Under the pieces are notes generated by a model, which saw only the letters and a program-made list of their open reading frames with translations, made no database searches and was not told the DNA's origin. 64,000 nucleotides of DNA from positions 124,001-188,000 of the forward strand of contig NZ_BLXX01000005.1 of NCBI RefSeq assembly GCF_014193515.1, given 5' to 3'. The translations under genes and the position numbers were made by a program. Positions 48,615 to 56,995 of the stretch are shown here, piece after piece; positions within the stretch are counted from its first letter, which is position 1; every line of letters starts with the position of its first letter. Source of the DNA: Geomonas silvestris. GTDB lineage: Bacteria; Desulfobacterota; Desulfuromonadia; Geobacterales; Geobacteraceae.

Positions 48615-49151
48615 ATGGCAGAAGAAAAGAAAGAACCTTGGCTCAACTACCTGGCACTCACCACCATCGTCCTGGCGGTCTGCGCCACCATGGCGACCTT
48701 CAAGGGGGGCGGCTACTCGACCCGCTCGGTTTTGAGCCAGACCCAGGCCTCGGACCAGTGGGCCTTCTTCCAGTCCAAGAGCATCAAGGGGTACCTCTAC
48801 GAGATGCAGAAGGACCAGGTGGAGATGCAGCTTAAGACCATGAACGGCAGACTCTCTCCGGAGCTCGCCGCCGAATACCAGAAGAAGATCGACGGGTACG
48901 GCTCGAAGATCGCCAAGTACGAGTCGGAGAAGGCGAAGATCCAGGCGGACGCCAAGAGGCTCGAACAGGTGCGTGACGACGCGCAGCGCCACGGCAAGGC
49001 CTTCGGTGTCGCCGTGATCTTCCTGCAGATCGCGATCCTGTTCTCCTCGATTGCAGCCCTCTTGAAGAAAAAGTACATCTGGGTTATCGGCGTGGTCGTG
49101 GGCGCCTACGGCATCCTGCAGTTCGCGAACGGGTTTTTGCTGTTCATGTAG
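48615..49151 (+). CDS. DUF4337 family membrane protein
   Basis: 178 residues; AGGTAACAGG upstream gives a weak site. A first hydrophobic helix (about 12-30, LNYLALTTIVLAVCATMAT), a coiled-coil of about 80 residues with many Lys/Glu/Gln, and two C-terminal membrane helices match the DUF4337 layout. Function unknown. It follows the BamD-like gene closely, so both may be cotranscribed. It ends before a terminator. Confidence 0.88.
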   Translation: MAEEKKEPWLNYLALTTIVLAVCATMATFKGGGYSTRSVLSQTQASDQWAFFQSKSIKGYLYEMQKDQVEMQLKTMNGRLSPELAAEYQKKIDGYGSKIAKYESEKAKIQADAKRLEQVRDDAQRHGKAFGVAVIFLQIAILFSSIAALLKKKYIWVIGVVVGAYGILQFANGFLLFM

Positions 49152-49227
49152 CCGCGTCCGGTTCGGCCAGTTGGGGATCCGTTCCGCGGCTGCCCGCCCC
49201 CCTGATAGCCGCAGCGCAGTCAGTCAT

Positions 49228-49272
49228 AAAAAAAGCGGGCTCTCCTTTTCTTGGAGGGTCCGCTCTTTTTTT
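49228..49272 (+). terminator. Rho-independent terminator
   Basis: GCGGGCTCTCC pairs with GGAGGGTCCGC (G-U pairs) with A7 and T7 flanks. Confidence 0.85.
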
Positions 49273-49303
49273 GCCGGGAATTCGGTGAGGCCGGATGACG
49301 CGT

Positions 49304-49400
49304 CCCCTCACCCTTGCGGGACAGGGTGAGGGGGCAGTGGCATTCCTGCAGACGAGCGGCTTCACCCACTCCCTGTCCCCCTCCCGTCAAGGGAGGGAGG
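49304..49400. repeat. Extragenic palindromic element
   Basis: Two consecutive inverted repeats: CCCCTCACCC (49304) with GGGTGAGGGG (49324), and CCCTCCC (near 49378) with GGGAGGG (49391). The composition resembles dispersed intergenic palindromes of this lineage; it sits between convergent genes downstream of sucD. Confidence 0.6.
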
Positions 49401-49448
49401 ATTGGCCCCTCTCTCTGATTCTGAACTTCCAATAGCTGCGGTACAGGT

Positions 49449-50342
49449 TCAGCTCGGCATGTCGCCGGTCGCCTGGCCCATCAGGTCCAGCATGGTCGCC
49501 CCCATCTTGGTGGGGCTTGGTGACACCGCCACGCCGCACTCGGCGAGCACCCGGATCTTGTCCGCGGCGCGCCCCTTTCCGCCGGTGATGATGGCGCCGG
49601 CGTGCCCCATGCGCTTGCCGGGAGGTGCCGTCACGCCGGCGATGAAGGCCGCCACGGGCTTCTTCATGTTGGCCTTGATCCAGTAGGCGGCCTCCTCCTC
49701 GGCGCTGCCGCCGATCTCGCCGATCATGAAGACCCCGTCGGTGTCGGGATCCTCGTTGAACAGCTCGAGGACGTCGATGAAGTTGGTGCCGATGATCGGG
49801 TCGCCGCCGATCCCCACCCCGGTCGACTGCCCGAGACCCGCGTCGGTGAGCTGTTTCACCGCTTCGTAGGTGAGCGTGCCGGAGCGCGAGACGACGCCGA
49901 TCCTCCCGGGCTTGTGGATGTAGCCCGGCATGATACCGACCTTGCACTGGCCGGGGGTGATCACCCCGGGACAGTTAGGGCCGACCAGGCGCATCTTCGA
50001 TTGGCCCAGGATCGCCTTCACCGGCACCATGTCGCGCACCGGAATCCCCTCGGTGATGCAGACGGCGAGTTCGAGCCCGGCATCGGCCGCTTCCAGGATG
50101 GCGTCCGCCGCACCCGGCGGGGGAACGAAGATCATCGAGACGTTGGCGCTGGTATAGCGCACCGCCTCTTCCACCGTGTTGAAGACCGGGATCCCCTCGA
50201 TGTGGATCCCGCCTTTACCGGGGGTCACCCCCGCGACCACCTGGGTGCCGTACTCCCGGCACTGGCGGGTGTGGAAGAGCCCGCTCCTGCCGGTGATCCC
50301 CTGCACCACGACCCGCGACTGGTTATTGATCAGTATGGACAT
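49449..50342 (-). CDS. sucD: Succinyl-CoA synthetase, alpha subunit
   Basis: 297 residues; GGGAGATC precedes the ATG. The CoA-binding Rossmann region starts [12 protein letters not shown] and contains VGPNCPGVI; the phosphorylated His lies in GHAGAII near residue 250. With SucC it interconverts succinyl-CoA and succinate with nucleotide triphosphate formation in the TCA cycle. SucC is encoded 126 bases upstream on the same strand. Given the CoA-transferase at 36 kb, the cell has two routes between succinyl-CoA and succinate, which is typical for acetate-using Geobacter. Confidence 0.96.
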   Translation of the reverse strand: MSILINNQSRVVVQGITGRSGLFHTRQCREYGTQVVAGVTPGKGGIHIEGIPVFNTVEEAVRYTSANVSMIFVPPPGAADAILEAADAGLELAVCITEGIPVRDMVPVKAILGQSKMRLVGPNCPGVITPGQCKVGIMPGYIHKPGRIGVVSRSGTLTYEAVKQLTDAGLGQSTGVGIGGDPIIGTNFIDVLELFNEDPDTDGVFMIGEIGGSAEEEAAYWIKANMKKPVAAFIAGVTAPPGKRMGHAGAIITGGKGRAADKIRVLAECGVAVSPSPTKMGATMLDLMGQATGDMPS

Positions 50343-50360
50343 GACGATCTCCCAACGTCC

Positions 50361-50395
50361 GTTCTTAGTTCTAAGCCAAGTTCTACGTTTTCAGA
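50361..50395. repeat. Short remnant of a GTTCTA-type repeat
   Basis: The gap between sucC and sucD contains GTTCTTAGTTCTAAG and AGTTCTACGTTT, units like those of the larger element at 55169-55297. It sits inside an operon. Confidence 0.5.
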
Positions 50396-50468
50396 TTTTG
50401 GGTTCTGGGTATGAACCCTGCCCTAATAATCGAGCGGGGCGGGCGCGTGGGCCAATCGTGGCCGGCCG

Positions 50469-51629
50469 CTACTGCCGCAGCATGGCGACGATCTTTGCTG
50501 CCCCGTCGCCCAGGTTATCGGCGCTCTGCACGTTGAGACCGGATTCGGCGAGGAGCCGCTTCCCTTCCTCGACCTGGCTGCCGTCCATGCGCACTACGAT
50601 GGGGAGGGTGCAGTTCACCTCGCCGGCCGCTTCGATGATCCCCAGGGCGATCACGTCGCAGCGCATGATGCCGCCGAAGATGTTGACGAACACGCCGCGG
50701 GCGTCGGCGTCCTCAAGGATGATCTTGAAGGCCTCGGCTACCTTCTCGCGGGTCGCACCGCCACCTACGTCCAGGAAGTTCGCAGGCTGTCCGCCGTACT
50801 CGGCGAGAACGTCGAGGGTCGCCATGGCGAGTCCCGCACCGTTCACCATGCAGCCGATGTTGCCGGAGAGTTTGATGTAGGAGAGGTCGTATTTGCCGGC
50901 GTTGATCTCCAGGGTATCCAGCTGGGAGTAGTCCATCATGTCCGGGTACTCGTGGTGCCGGAAGATGGCGTTGTCGTCGAAGCTGGTCTTGGCATCCATG
51001 GCCAAAAGCCAGCCGGCCCGGGTCACCACCAGCGGGTTGATCTCCACGAGGACGCAGTCCTTCTCCTGGCAGACTCGGTAGAGGTTCAGCATGAGGGTCA
51101 CGCAGTCCTCGCAGATGCTTCCGGTAAGCCCCAGGCTGATGGCGAGCTTGCGGGCCTGGTAAGGGCGCAGCCCCAGCGCCGGATCGATGGTGAACATGAG
51201 GATCTTCTCCGGGCTGCGCTTGGCGACCTCCTCGATGTCCACGCCACCCTCGGCGCTGGCGATCAGGCAGTAGCGCGAGGAGTTGCGGTCCAGGGTGATG
51301 GAGAGGTAGAACTCCCGCGCCACCTCGACCGCCTCCTCGACCAGGATGCGCCGCACCTTGAGCCCTTCCGGACCGGTTTGCGGCGTCACCAGCCTTTTGC
51401 CGAAGAGTTCCTTACCAAGGTCCTGCGCCTGCTCCGGGTGGTGCACCACCTTGACGCCGCCGGCCTTGCCGCGGCCGCCGGCGTAGATCTGGGCCTTGAC
51501 CACGCAGTGTCCACCCAGCTCCTTGGCGGCGCGCTCCACCTGGTCCGAGGTGAGCGCCACCCGGCCGCGCGGCACCGGAATCCCGTACGTCGAGAGAATC
51601 TCCTTGGCCTGGTACTCGTGAATGTTCAT
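50469..51629 (-). CDS. sucC: Succinyl-CoA synthetase, beta subunit
   Basis: 386 residues; CAGGAGCGAACC precedes the ATG. It starts MNIHEYQAKEILSTYGIPVP, the usual beginning, and has the ATP-grasp domain (VVKAQIYAGGRGKAGGV) and a C-terminal domain with NIFGGIMRCDVIA. It supplies the nucleotide-binding site of the enzyme with SucD. First gene of the sucCD pair. The 254-base divergent region to the RNA methyltransferase should hold its promoter. Confidence 0.97.
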   Translation of the reverse strand: MNIHEYQAKEILSTYGIPVPRGRVALTSDQVERAAKELGGHCVVKAQIYAGGRGKAGGVKVVHHPEQAQDLGKELFGKRLVTPQTGPEGLKVRRILVEEAVEVAREFYLSITLDRNSSRYCLIASAEGGVDIEEVAKRSPEKILMFTIDPALGLRPYQARKLAISLGLTGSICEDCVTLMLNLYRVCQEKDCVLVEINPLVVTRAGWLLAMDAKTSFDDNAIFRHHEYPDMMDYSQLDTLEINAGKYDLSYIKLSGNIGCMVNGAGLAMATLDVLAEYGGQPANFLDVGGGATREKVAEAFKIILEDADARGVFVNIFGGIMRCDVIALGIIEAAGEVNCTLPIVVRMDGSQVEEGKRLLAESGLNVQSADNLGDGAAKIVAMLRQ

Positions 51630-51800
51630 GGTTCGCTCCTGAGTCCGACTGCCGTGGCGACTGTTCGTTTATTAGAAAATAACAACAGGGAATGTTTATC
51701 ACGGAAGCCTCAAAAGGCAAGCGGCCAAGGTGCGGGGAGAACGCTGCCCGGAAAGGGTCAGTTTGACGCCGGATTCATTCACTCAGACGGCGGTTTTGCA

Positions 51801-51830
51801 TTGCCTCGCCCGCTCCGGCGAGTGTATAGT
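51801..51830 (+). promoter_or_regulatory. Candidate promoter of RNA methyltransferase
   Basis: TTGCCT-N18-TATAGT, about 54 bases before the start codon at 51884. Confidence 0.45.
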
Positions 51831-51883
51831 CCTCATGAGGCCGCCGGCCACGCCCGGCGTCCATGAAACCAGCAGGAGTGCTC

Positions 51884-53014
51884 ATGTCCCAACAGCAGTT
51901 TTTCGCCACCACGGCCAAAGGAGTGGAAGAGGTCCTGGCCGCAGAGCTCACCCGGAGCGGTCTTTCCGGCGTGGTCCAAGAAAACGGCGGAGTCCGTTTC
52001 GCAGGCGGGCTGGAGGCGGCCTACCGCGCCAATCTCTGGTCCCGCACCGCAAGCCGGATCCTGATGCCGCTCGCCGAGTTCCCCTGCCAGAGCCCGGACG
52101 AGCTCTACCAGGGGGTGCGCGCCATCCGCTGGACCGAGTTCCTCACGCCTGCCCACACCCTCGCGGTGGACTGCAACCTGCGCGACTCGGCACTCACCCA
52201 CTCGGGTTTCGTCGCCTTGAAGACCAAGGATGCCGTTGTGGATGAGTTGCGCGACCGGTTGGGAAGCCGCCCGAGCGTCGACACCAAGGACCCGGACCTG
52301 CGCATCAACGTGCGCCTCTTCAAAAACCGCTGCACGGTGAGCCTGGACCTCTCGGGGATGCCGCTGGACCGGCGCGGCTACCGCCTGGAGCGCCACGAGG
52401 CGCCCCTGAAGGAGAACCTGGCGGCGGCTCTCGTCGAGCTCTCCGGCTGGGACTGCAGCACCCCCTTTGTGGACCCGATGTGCGGTACCGGCACCATCGC
52501 CATCGAGGCGGCGCTCAAGGCGCTGCGCATCCCGCCCGGCCTTTTGCGTGGCAGTTTCGGCTTTCAACGCTGGCCGGGGTTCGACAAGAAGCTCTGGCAG
52601 CGTCTGGTGGACGAGGCGCGCCAGGGGGTGCTGAGCGCGCTGCCTGCCCCGGTCTTCGGTTCGGACATCTCGCACTCGGCGGTCGCCATGGCGCACCAGA
52701 ATGCCCGGCGCGCCGGTGTGGGGGACCTCGTCACCCTGGGACGCGGGGAGCTCGCAGAACTGACACCGCCTCCGGGACCCGGCGTCCTCGTCTTCAACCC
52801 TCCCTACGGCAAGCGCCTGGGCGAGGAAGAGGCCCTGAAGCCGCTCTACAAGCAAATCGGCGACATCCTGAAGCAGCGCTGCAAAGGGTACAACGCCTAC
52901 CTTTTTACCGGCAACCTCGAACTCGCCAAGTCGGTGGGGCTCAAGGCGTCTCGGCGCATCGTGCTCTTCAACGGGCCGATCGAGTGCCGTCTTTTAAAGT
53001 ATGAGATGTACTGA
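51884..53014 (+). CDS. THUMP-domain class I RNA methyltransferase (RlmL-like)
   Basis: 376 residues from ATG 51884, preceded by AGGAGTGCTC; an in-frame ATG 21 bases earlier lacks this spacing. An N-terminal THUMP/ferredoxin-like domain (FFATTAKGVEEVLAAEL, to about 160) is followed by the methyltransferase domain with the SAM motif DPMCGTGTIAIEAA and the catalytic NPPYGKRL motif, which marks N2-guanine or N6-adenine methylation. It is similar to the N-terminal half of RlmL, which makes m2G2445 in 23S rRNA; the exact target is not established. It lies next to a tRNA gene by chance. Confidence 0.93.
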   Translation: MSQQQFFATTAKGVEEVLAAELTRSGLSGVVQENGGVRFAGGLEAAYRANLWSRTASRILMPLAEFPCQSPDELYQGVRAIRWTEFLTPAHTLAVDCNLRDSALTHSGFVALKTKDAVVDELRDRLGSRPSVDTKDPDLRINVRLFKNRCTVSLDLSGMPLDRRGYRLERHEAPLKENLAAALVELSGWDCSTPFVDPMCGTGTIAIEAALKALRIPPGLLRGSFGFQRWPGFDKKLWQRLVDEARQGVLSALPAPVFGSDISHSAVAMAHQNARRAGVGDLVTLGRGELAELTPPPGPGVLVFNPPYGKRLGEEEALKPLYKQIGDILKQRCKGYNAYLFTGNLELAKSVGLKASRRIVLFNGPIECRLLKYEMY

Positions 53015-53034
53015 CCCTTGAGTGTCATTAAACC

Positions 53035-53063
53035 TTGACACTAGGTATCTTTTTACCTATAGT
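53035..53063 (+). promoter_or_regulatory. Consensus-like tRNA promoter
   Basis: TTGACA-N17-TATAGT, about 15 bases before the tRNA 5' end; among the strongest promoters of the window. Confidence 0.88.
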
Positions 53064-53078
53064 TGAATTTCGCTTTTC

Positions 53079-53155
53079 GGGCCTATAGCTCAGTTGGTTA
53101 GAGCTACCGGCTCATAACCGGTCGGTCCCAGGTTCGAGTCCTGGTGGGCCCACCA
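53079..53155 (+). tRNA. tRNA with CAT anticodon, probably tRNA-Ile2 (lysidine)
   Basis: 77 bases with encoded CCA. The anticodon CAT is at 53113-53115 in the loop CTCATAA. The acceptor stem starts GGGCC and includes the C4-G69 and C5-G68 pairs that TilS reads when it makes lysidine, with A73 as discriminator. These favour tRNA-Ile2 (decoding AUA) over elongator Met, but a Met assignment cannot be fully excluded from sequence alone. The initiator features (a C1 mismatch at the acceptor end) are absent. It has its own promoter and terminator. Confidence 0.95.
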
Positions 53156-53230
53156 CCCTCAACAATTAGGATGATGTGAGGATGCCCTTAAAGCACCTGG
53201 TCAGACGAAAAAATACACGAAAGTGGAGAG

Positions 53231-53265
53231 AAAGAGTGCACACCGATGAGGTTGCACTCTTTTTC
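53231..53265 (+). terminator. Rho-independent terminator after the tRNA
   Basis: AGAGTGCA and TGCACTCT arms, a 12-base loop and a T5 tail, ending only about 12 bases before the Nif3 start codon. Confidence 0.85.
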
Positions 53266-53276
53266 TTTTGTGCGCG

Positions 53277-54395
53277 ATGATTACTCCGAAACTTTCAGAT
53301 ATAGTTGGAATCACTAACAAAATAGCTCCAGCGCAGTTCGCGGAGTCCTGGGATAACGTTGGCCTGCAGCTCGGGGAGCCTGCCCAGGAGGTCTCCCGGA
53401 TCATGGTGGCCCTCGACCCGGGTGCCCCCGCCATCGAAGCTGCCATCGCTGACCGTTGCGACCTTCTGGTGACCCATCACCCCTTCTTCTTCACCCCGCT
53501 GAAAAAGATCACCAGCGCCGACGAGACCGGCCGTCTCGCCCTGCGCGCCGTGAAGAACGATCTTGCCATCATCTCGCTGCACACGAACTACGATATCGCC
53601 TCCGGTGGGGTGAACGACCTGCTCGCCGGCCGCCTCGGGCTCAGCGATTGCCAACCGCTCAAGATCACCGGGGCCGCTGAGTACCTGAAGCTCGTGGTGT
53701 TCGTCCCCAAGGGTCACGAAGAGGCGCTTCTCAAGGCGCTCTCTCCCTCCATGGTGAACCTGGGGAACTACCGGGACTGCTCCTTCCAGGCCGACGGGGT
53801 CGGCCGCTTCACCCCGCTTCAGGGTGCGAACCCCTTCGTGGGATCGGTCGGGCGCCCGCAACGGCAGGAGGAGGGGCGGCTCGAGGTGCTCATCGCGAAG
53901 CAGAAGCTTGCCGCCGCGGTGAGCGCGCTCAAGGGGGCGCACCCCTACGAGGAGCCCGCCTTCGACATCTACCCCGTGCTGAACCAGGGGGAGGTGCGCG
54001 GACTGGGGCGGATCGGGGTGCTTGCCGAGCCGATGAGCGCCGCAGCCTTCGCGCTCCAGGTGAAGCAGGCGCTGGCGGCAAGCGGCGTGCGGTTGGTCGG
54101 GAACCCGGAGCGCGCCGTGAAGAAGATCGCCCTGTGCGGCGGTTCGGGGGCCTCGCTGTTGCACGAGGCGGCCCGCAAAGGGGCGGATGTCCTGGTGACC
54201 GGGGATGTGAAGTATCACGAGGCGCGCGAGGCCGAGGCGCTGGGGCTTGCCCTCGTCGACGCCGGGCATTTCGCCACCGAGTGGCCCATGGTGCACGGGC
54301 TGGCTGCGGCACTGGTCAAGGCGCTCGAGGCACGGAAGTATCAGACTGAGGTAGTGGCGTATCAGGGAGAGCGGGAACCCTTCAGTTTCTTTTAG
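53277..54395 (+). CDS. Nif3-like dinuclear metal-center protein
   Basis: 372 residues from ATG 53277; no good Shine-Dalgarno sequence is present and the terminator of the tRNA lies just upstream. The Nif3/GTP cyclohydrolase-I-type-2 family ligands are visible: VTHHPFFF (H67, H68), SLHTNYD, and the C-terminal DAGHFATEWP. A PII-like insert lies in the middle, about 140-245. The family forms hexamers with two metals per active site; the physiological substrate is unknown. The zinc-ribbon gene follows 48 bases later and is probably cotranscribed. Confidence 0.92.
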   Translation: MITPKLSDIVGITNKIAPAQFAESWDNVGLQLGEPAQEVSRIMVALDPGAPAIEAAIADRCDLLVTHHPFFFTPLKKITSADETGRLALRAVKNDLAIISLHTNYDIASGGVNDLLAGRLGLSDCQPLKITGAAEYLKLVVFVPKGHEEALLKALSPSMVNLGNYRDCSFQADGVGRFTPLQGANPFVGSVGRPQRQEEGRLEVLIAKQKLAAAVSALKGAHPYEEPAFDIYPVLNQGEVRGLGRIGVLAEPMSAAAFALQVKQALAASGVRLVGNPERAVKKIALCGGSGASLLHEAARKGADVLVTGDVKYHEAREAEALGLALVDAGHFATEWPMVHGLAAALVKALEARKYQTEVVAYQGEREPFSFF

Positions 54396-54443
54396 GATTC
54401 TCGTTCCTTAAGACATAACAACAAGGTGTTGGGGAGGCAGATT

Positions 54444-55160
54444 TTGCGGAACAACTTGAATGCGCTGTACGAACTGCAGGAAATTGACCTGCGTATTGAC
54501 GGATTGGATGGCGAGAAAGCCCAGCTGCTGGCTGAGGCTGCTGCTTTAGAGGCGAAGCTGGCCGAGGCACGCGAGAGGATTGCGGCGCGCCGCGAGGAGC
54601 TGGCTACCCTCGAAGCGGACAAGGAGGCCCTCGAAGCGAGCCTTGCCGGCGAGCAGGAGAACATCGTCCGCTCCGAGTCGCACCAGAAGGAGATCAAGAC
54701 TCAGAAGGAGTACCAAGCCGTCTCCAAGGAGATCGCCACGGCGAAGAAGCAGATCACCGAGCTGGAGGAGCAGATCCTGCAGAAGGTGAATGCGATCGCG
54801 GAAGTAAACGCCGACATCGCCAAGAAGGAGTCCGACCTGGGGGAGCTGGAAGGTAACGTCACCACCCAGAAGGACGAGGTGCAGCACCGGGTCGAGGCGC
54901 TTGATTCGGGGATCGCCGCGGATGCCGCCAAACGGGAGGATACGGTGAAGGGGCTGCCGGCATCCATCATGAAGCGCTACATCCGGCTGCGCGACCAGCG
55001 TCGCGGTGTGGCCGTCGTCGAGGCGCGCGAGGGGAACTGCCTGGGGTGCAACATGCACCTGCCGCCGCAGCTCTACAACATGTTGTTCAGGGCCGACGAC
55101 GTGATCACCTGCCCGCACTGCCAGCGCATCCTCGTCATGCGGCCGGCAAACGAGCAGTAA
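54444..55160 (+). CDS. Coiled-coil zinc-ribbon protein (CT398-like)
   Basis: 238 residues from TTG 54444, 6 bases after GGGGAGG; earlier in-frame codons lack this spacing. A long coiled coil (about 5-160, heptad-rich Lys/Glu/Ala) is followed by a C4-type zinc ribbon with CLGC and CPHC. This architecture is common next to Nif3-family genes in bacteria. Its role is not known, though nucleic-acid or protein scaffolding is often suggested. It is cytoplasmic. Confidence 0.9.
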   Translation: MRNNLNALYELQEIDLRIDGLDGEKAQLLAEAAALEAKLAEARERIAARREELATLEADKEALEASLAGEQENIVRSESHQKEIKTQKEYQAVSKEIATAKKQITELEEQILQKVNAIAEVNADIAKKESDLGELEGNVTTQKDEVQHRVEALDSGIAADAAKREDTVKGLPASIMKRYIRLRDQRRGVAVVEAREGNCLGCNMHLPPQLYNMLFRADDVITCPHCQRILVMRPANEQ

Positions 55161-55168
55161 TAACGGCC

Positions 55169-55297
55169 GTTCTACGTTCTAGGTTCTACGTTCTAGGTTA
55201 AAACCCGGGAAATGCACATTGCAGCAGGTTGCAAAGTGCAGTGGGGTTTGGTTCTTAACAGAGAACTTAGAACGCAGAACCTAGAACTGAAGTTAGG
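55169..55297. repeat. Long imperfect inverted repeat beside rnpB
   Basis: Tandem GTTCTA(G/C) units on the left (55176-55195) pair with the complement on the right (55268-55287) at 19 of 20 positions, and inner arms (AAACCC with GGGTTT; TGCACATTGCA with TGCAAAGTGCA, one mismatch) extend the fold. The whole could form a hairpin of about 125 bases. Smaller related units occur between sucC and sucD. Confidence 0.75.
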
Positions 55298-55306
55298 TTT
55301 TTCGGT

Positions 55307-55740
55307 TTGGCCGAAGCAGACCAGATGGCCGCTGCCTGCCTGAGCTTAGGCGCAGGCGGGGGGAGGAAAGTCCGGGCTCCACAGGGCATGGTGCTGGATA
55401 ACGTCCAGCGGGGGCAACCCCAGGGATAGTGCCACAGAGAGAAGTCCGCCCGTCACGCTGAAGCTGCCAAAAGCGGGCTCGCCCGCCAAAGGCTTCAGCG
55501 CAGCCGGGTAAGGGTGAAAGGGTGAGGTAAGAGCTCACCGGGTCCGGCGGTGACGTCGGATGCCAGGTAAACCCCACCAGGAGCAAGACCAAATAGGGAA
55601 GCGTCAAGGGCGGCCCGTCCGTGCTTCCGGGTTGGTTGCTTGAGGGTGCCGGCAACGGTACTCCTAGATGAATGACCATCGCCCGCTTCCGGGTAACCGG
55701 CTGCGGGAACAGAACCCGGCTTACGGGCTGCTTCGGCCAA
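55307..55740 (+). ncRNA. rnpB: RNase P RNA, bacterial class A
   Basis: The catalytic RNA subunit that trims tRNA 5' leaders. All signature regions are present: GAGGAAAGTCCGGGCTCC, GGTAAGGGTGAAAGGGTG, GGTAAACCCCACC followed by CAAGACCAAATAGG, and CTAGATGAATGAC with ACAGAACCCGGCTTA near the 3' end. The terminal helix TTGGCCGAAGCAG (5') with CTGCTTCGGCCAA (3') sets the ends, and T7 follows. At about 434 bases it is slightly longer than typical. Its promoter would overlap the inverted repeat just upstream. Confidence 0.96.
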
Positions 55741-55756
55741 TTTTTTTCTAACGACA

Positions 55757-55876
55757 GAGGCGGGTAGACCGCGGCTCCCCGATCACCTAAGTGACCGTCG
55801 GGTAAGGGCCGGGGTGCCGCCGCAGTAAACGGAGCGCCATAGAGGCGAGAGTCAGCCGCCTGTATGGCCCTTTTTG
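55757..55876 (+). other. Folded segment between rnpB and the next gene, unassigned
   Basis: After the rnpB T-run, GCGGC-T-CCCC pairs with GGGG-T-GCCGC, CGCC-ATAGA-GGCG forms a small hairpin, and outer GGCGG/CCGCC arms close the whole; GGCCCTTTTTG ends it. It matches no riboswitch class I can recall. It could be a leader of the YkgJ-like gene, or a small RNA made by read-through or from its own promoter. Confidence 0.5.
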
Positions 55877-55896
55877 TTGGAGTAGGTGGGGCAAGT

Positions 55897-56406
55897 ATGA
55901 AGGAACTCGGCGCGCACTGGCACGACGGAGTGCGCGAGGTAGAGCGGCTCTTTATGGGCCTCCCCAAGGAGCAACTGCCGCGCCTGCGGGAGCTTGCCGA
56001 TCAGCTCAAGGCGCTGAAGGAAAACCTGCAGGAGCTGGTTGCCTGGGTCGACGCGGGGAGCCACTGCGCCGCCTGCGGCGGGGCGTGCTGCGTGGCGGGG
56101 AAGTTCCACGTAAGCCGCGTCGACCTGCTGGTGTACCTGCTGGACCGGGCACCACTCTTCGAGCCGCTCTTCGGCAACGGGCTCTGCCCCTACCTCGCTC
56201 CCGACGGCTGCCTGATGCCGGCCGCCTATCGTCCCTTCAACTGCATCACCTTCAACTGTGAACGGATCGAGGACCGGCTCACCGAAATGCAGCGCGCCGC
56301 CTTCTACCAGGGCGAGCGCGAGCTTAAGCGCTGTTACGGCGAGATCCGCTCTTTTTTTCCGGGGAATTCCATGCACGGTGCGGTCCTTGCCGACTGCCCT
56401 GCGTGA
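55897..56406 (+). CDS. YkgJ-like cysteine-cluster protein
   Basis: 169 residues from ATG 55897 (GGAGTAGGTGGGG upstream); an earlier in-frame ATG at 55864 lies inside the leader fold. The central region has HCAACGGACC, GLCPYLAPDGCLMP and FNCITFNCE, the Cys arrangement of the YkgJ zinc/iron-binding family. N-terminal helices precede the cluster. It is cytoplasmic and its function is unknown; metal or Fe-S binding is inferred from the Cys spacing. A small hypothetical gene follows after 40 bases. Confidence 0.88.
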   Translation: MKELGAHWHDGVREVERLFMGLPKEQLPRLRELADQLKALKENLQELVAWVDAGSHCAACGGACCVAGKFHVSRVDLLVYLLDRAPLFEPLFGNGLCPYLAPDGCLMPAAYRPFNCITFNCERIEDRLTEMQRAAFYQGERELKRCYGEIRSFFPGNSMHGAVLADCPA

Positions 56407-56446
56407 CCAAGAAAGGGCAGGACCCAGACCACCGGAGGCAGTAACC

Positions 56447-56767
56447 ATGGCAACGATTCACGACCTCGTGCTCGCGCACATCGACAATAAACCGGCCTTC
56501 TACGCCAGGATCGAGGAGATCACCCCCGACGTGAAGCCGGGGTGGTGGAAGGTGAGGCTCCTCGTGCTCACCGTTCCCCTGCAGGTCTACACCTGGATCC
56601 TCGACGAGAGCCAGGTAAACGGCGCACCCTTCACCATGGGGGAGACCCCCATCATGCTGGAGAAGGTGGTCCCGCCGGAGCCGCCCCAGAAACCGCTCGC
56701 CCCGGTCCACAAGGGGGGCGGCAAGAAAGACAACGTAGTCTCCCTCTTCGACCGCAAAAAGTCCTAA
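56447..56767 (+). CDS. Hypothetical small protein
   Basis: 106 residues; CGGAGGCAGTAACC precedes the ATG. The N-terminal half is a mixed alpha/beta segment (starting MATIHDLVLAHIDNKPAFYARIEE written here only in part as ATIHDLVLAHIDNK, then WWKVRLLVL), and the C terminus is Pro/Lys-rich and ends in SLFDRKKS. No recognised motif. It is probably cotranscribed with the YkgJ-like gene. Function unknown. Confidence 0.8.
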   Translation: MATIHDLVLAHIDNKPAFYARIEEITPDVKPGWWKVRLLVLTVPLQVYTWILDESQVNGAPFTMGETPIMLEKVVPPEPPQKPLAPVHKGGGKKDNVVSLFDRKKS

Positions 56768-56785
56768 GCATTTCCTGCATATCCT

Positions 56786-56813
56786 CCCGGCGGAGGCGCC
56801 TGCCTCCGCCGGG
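56786..56813 (+). terminator. Perfect 12-bp hairpin, probable terminator
   Basis: CCCGGCGGAGGC and GCCTCCGCCGGG with a GCCT loop; the following T-run is delayed by about 20 bases, so termination may be Rho-assisted. Confidence 0.6.
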
Positions 56814-56958
56814 TTACCACCCGATGTGTCCTTTTTAACCCTCCGAAATAACAGCCCTATTTTTCCACTTGTTGCCACCGCCCCCTCCTGCCAGGCCTCC
56901 CTTTGCTTAACTGCTTGGAAAATCTCCGAAAAATTCCTTTTTCCCGGGCATATTTGCC

Positions 56959-56987
56959 TTGACAACCTATTTACCCTCCCGTATAGT
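56959..56987 (+). promoter_or_regulatory. Main promoter of the dcw operon
   Basis: TTGACA-N17-TATAGT, identical in both hexamers to the tRNA promoter, 55 bases before the mraZ ATG. Confidence 0.88.
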
Positions 56988-56995
56988 TCGTCCGC

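Noticed and set aside
53079-53155. Initiator tRNA-fMet
   Set aside because: The acceptor stem begins with a normal G1-C72 pair and carries C4-G69/C5-G68, which fits tRNA-Ile2 or elongator Met rather than the initiator.
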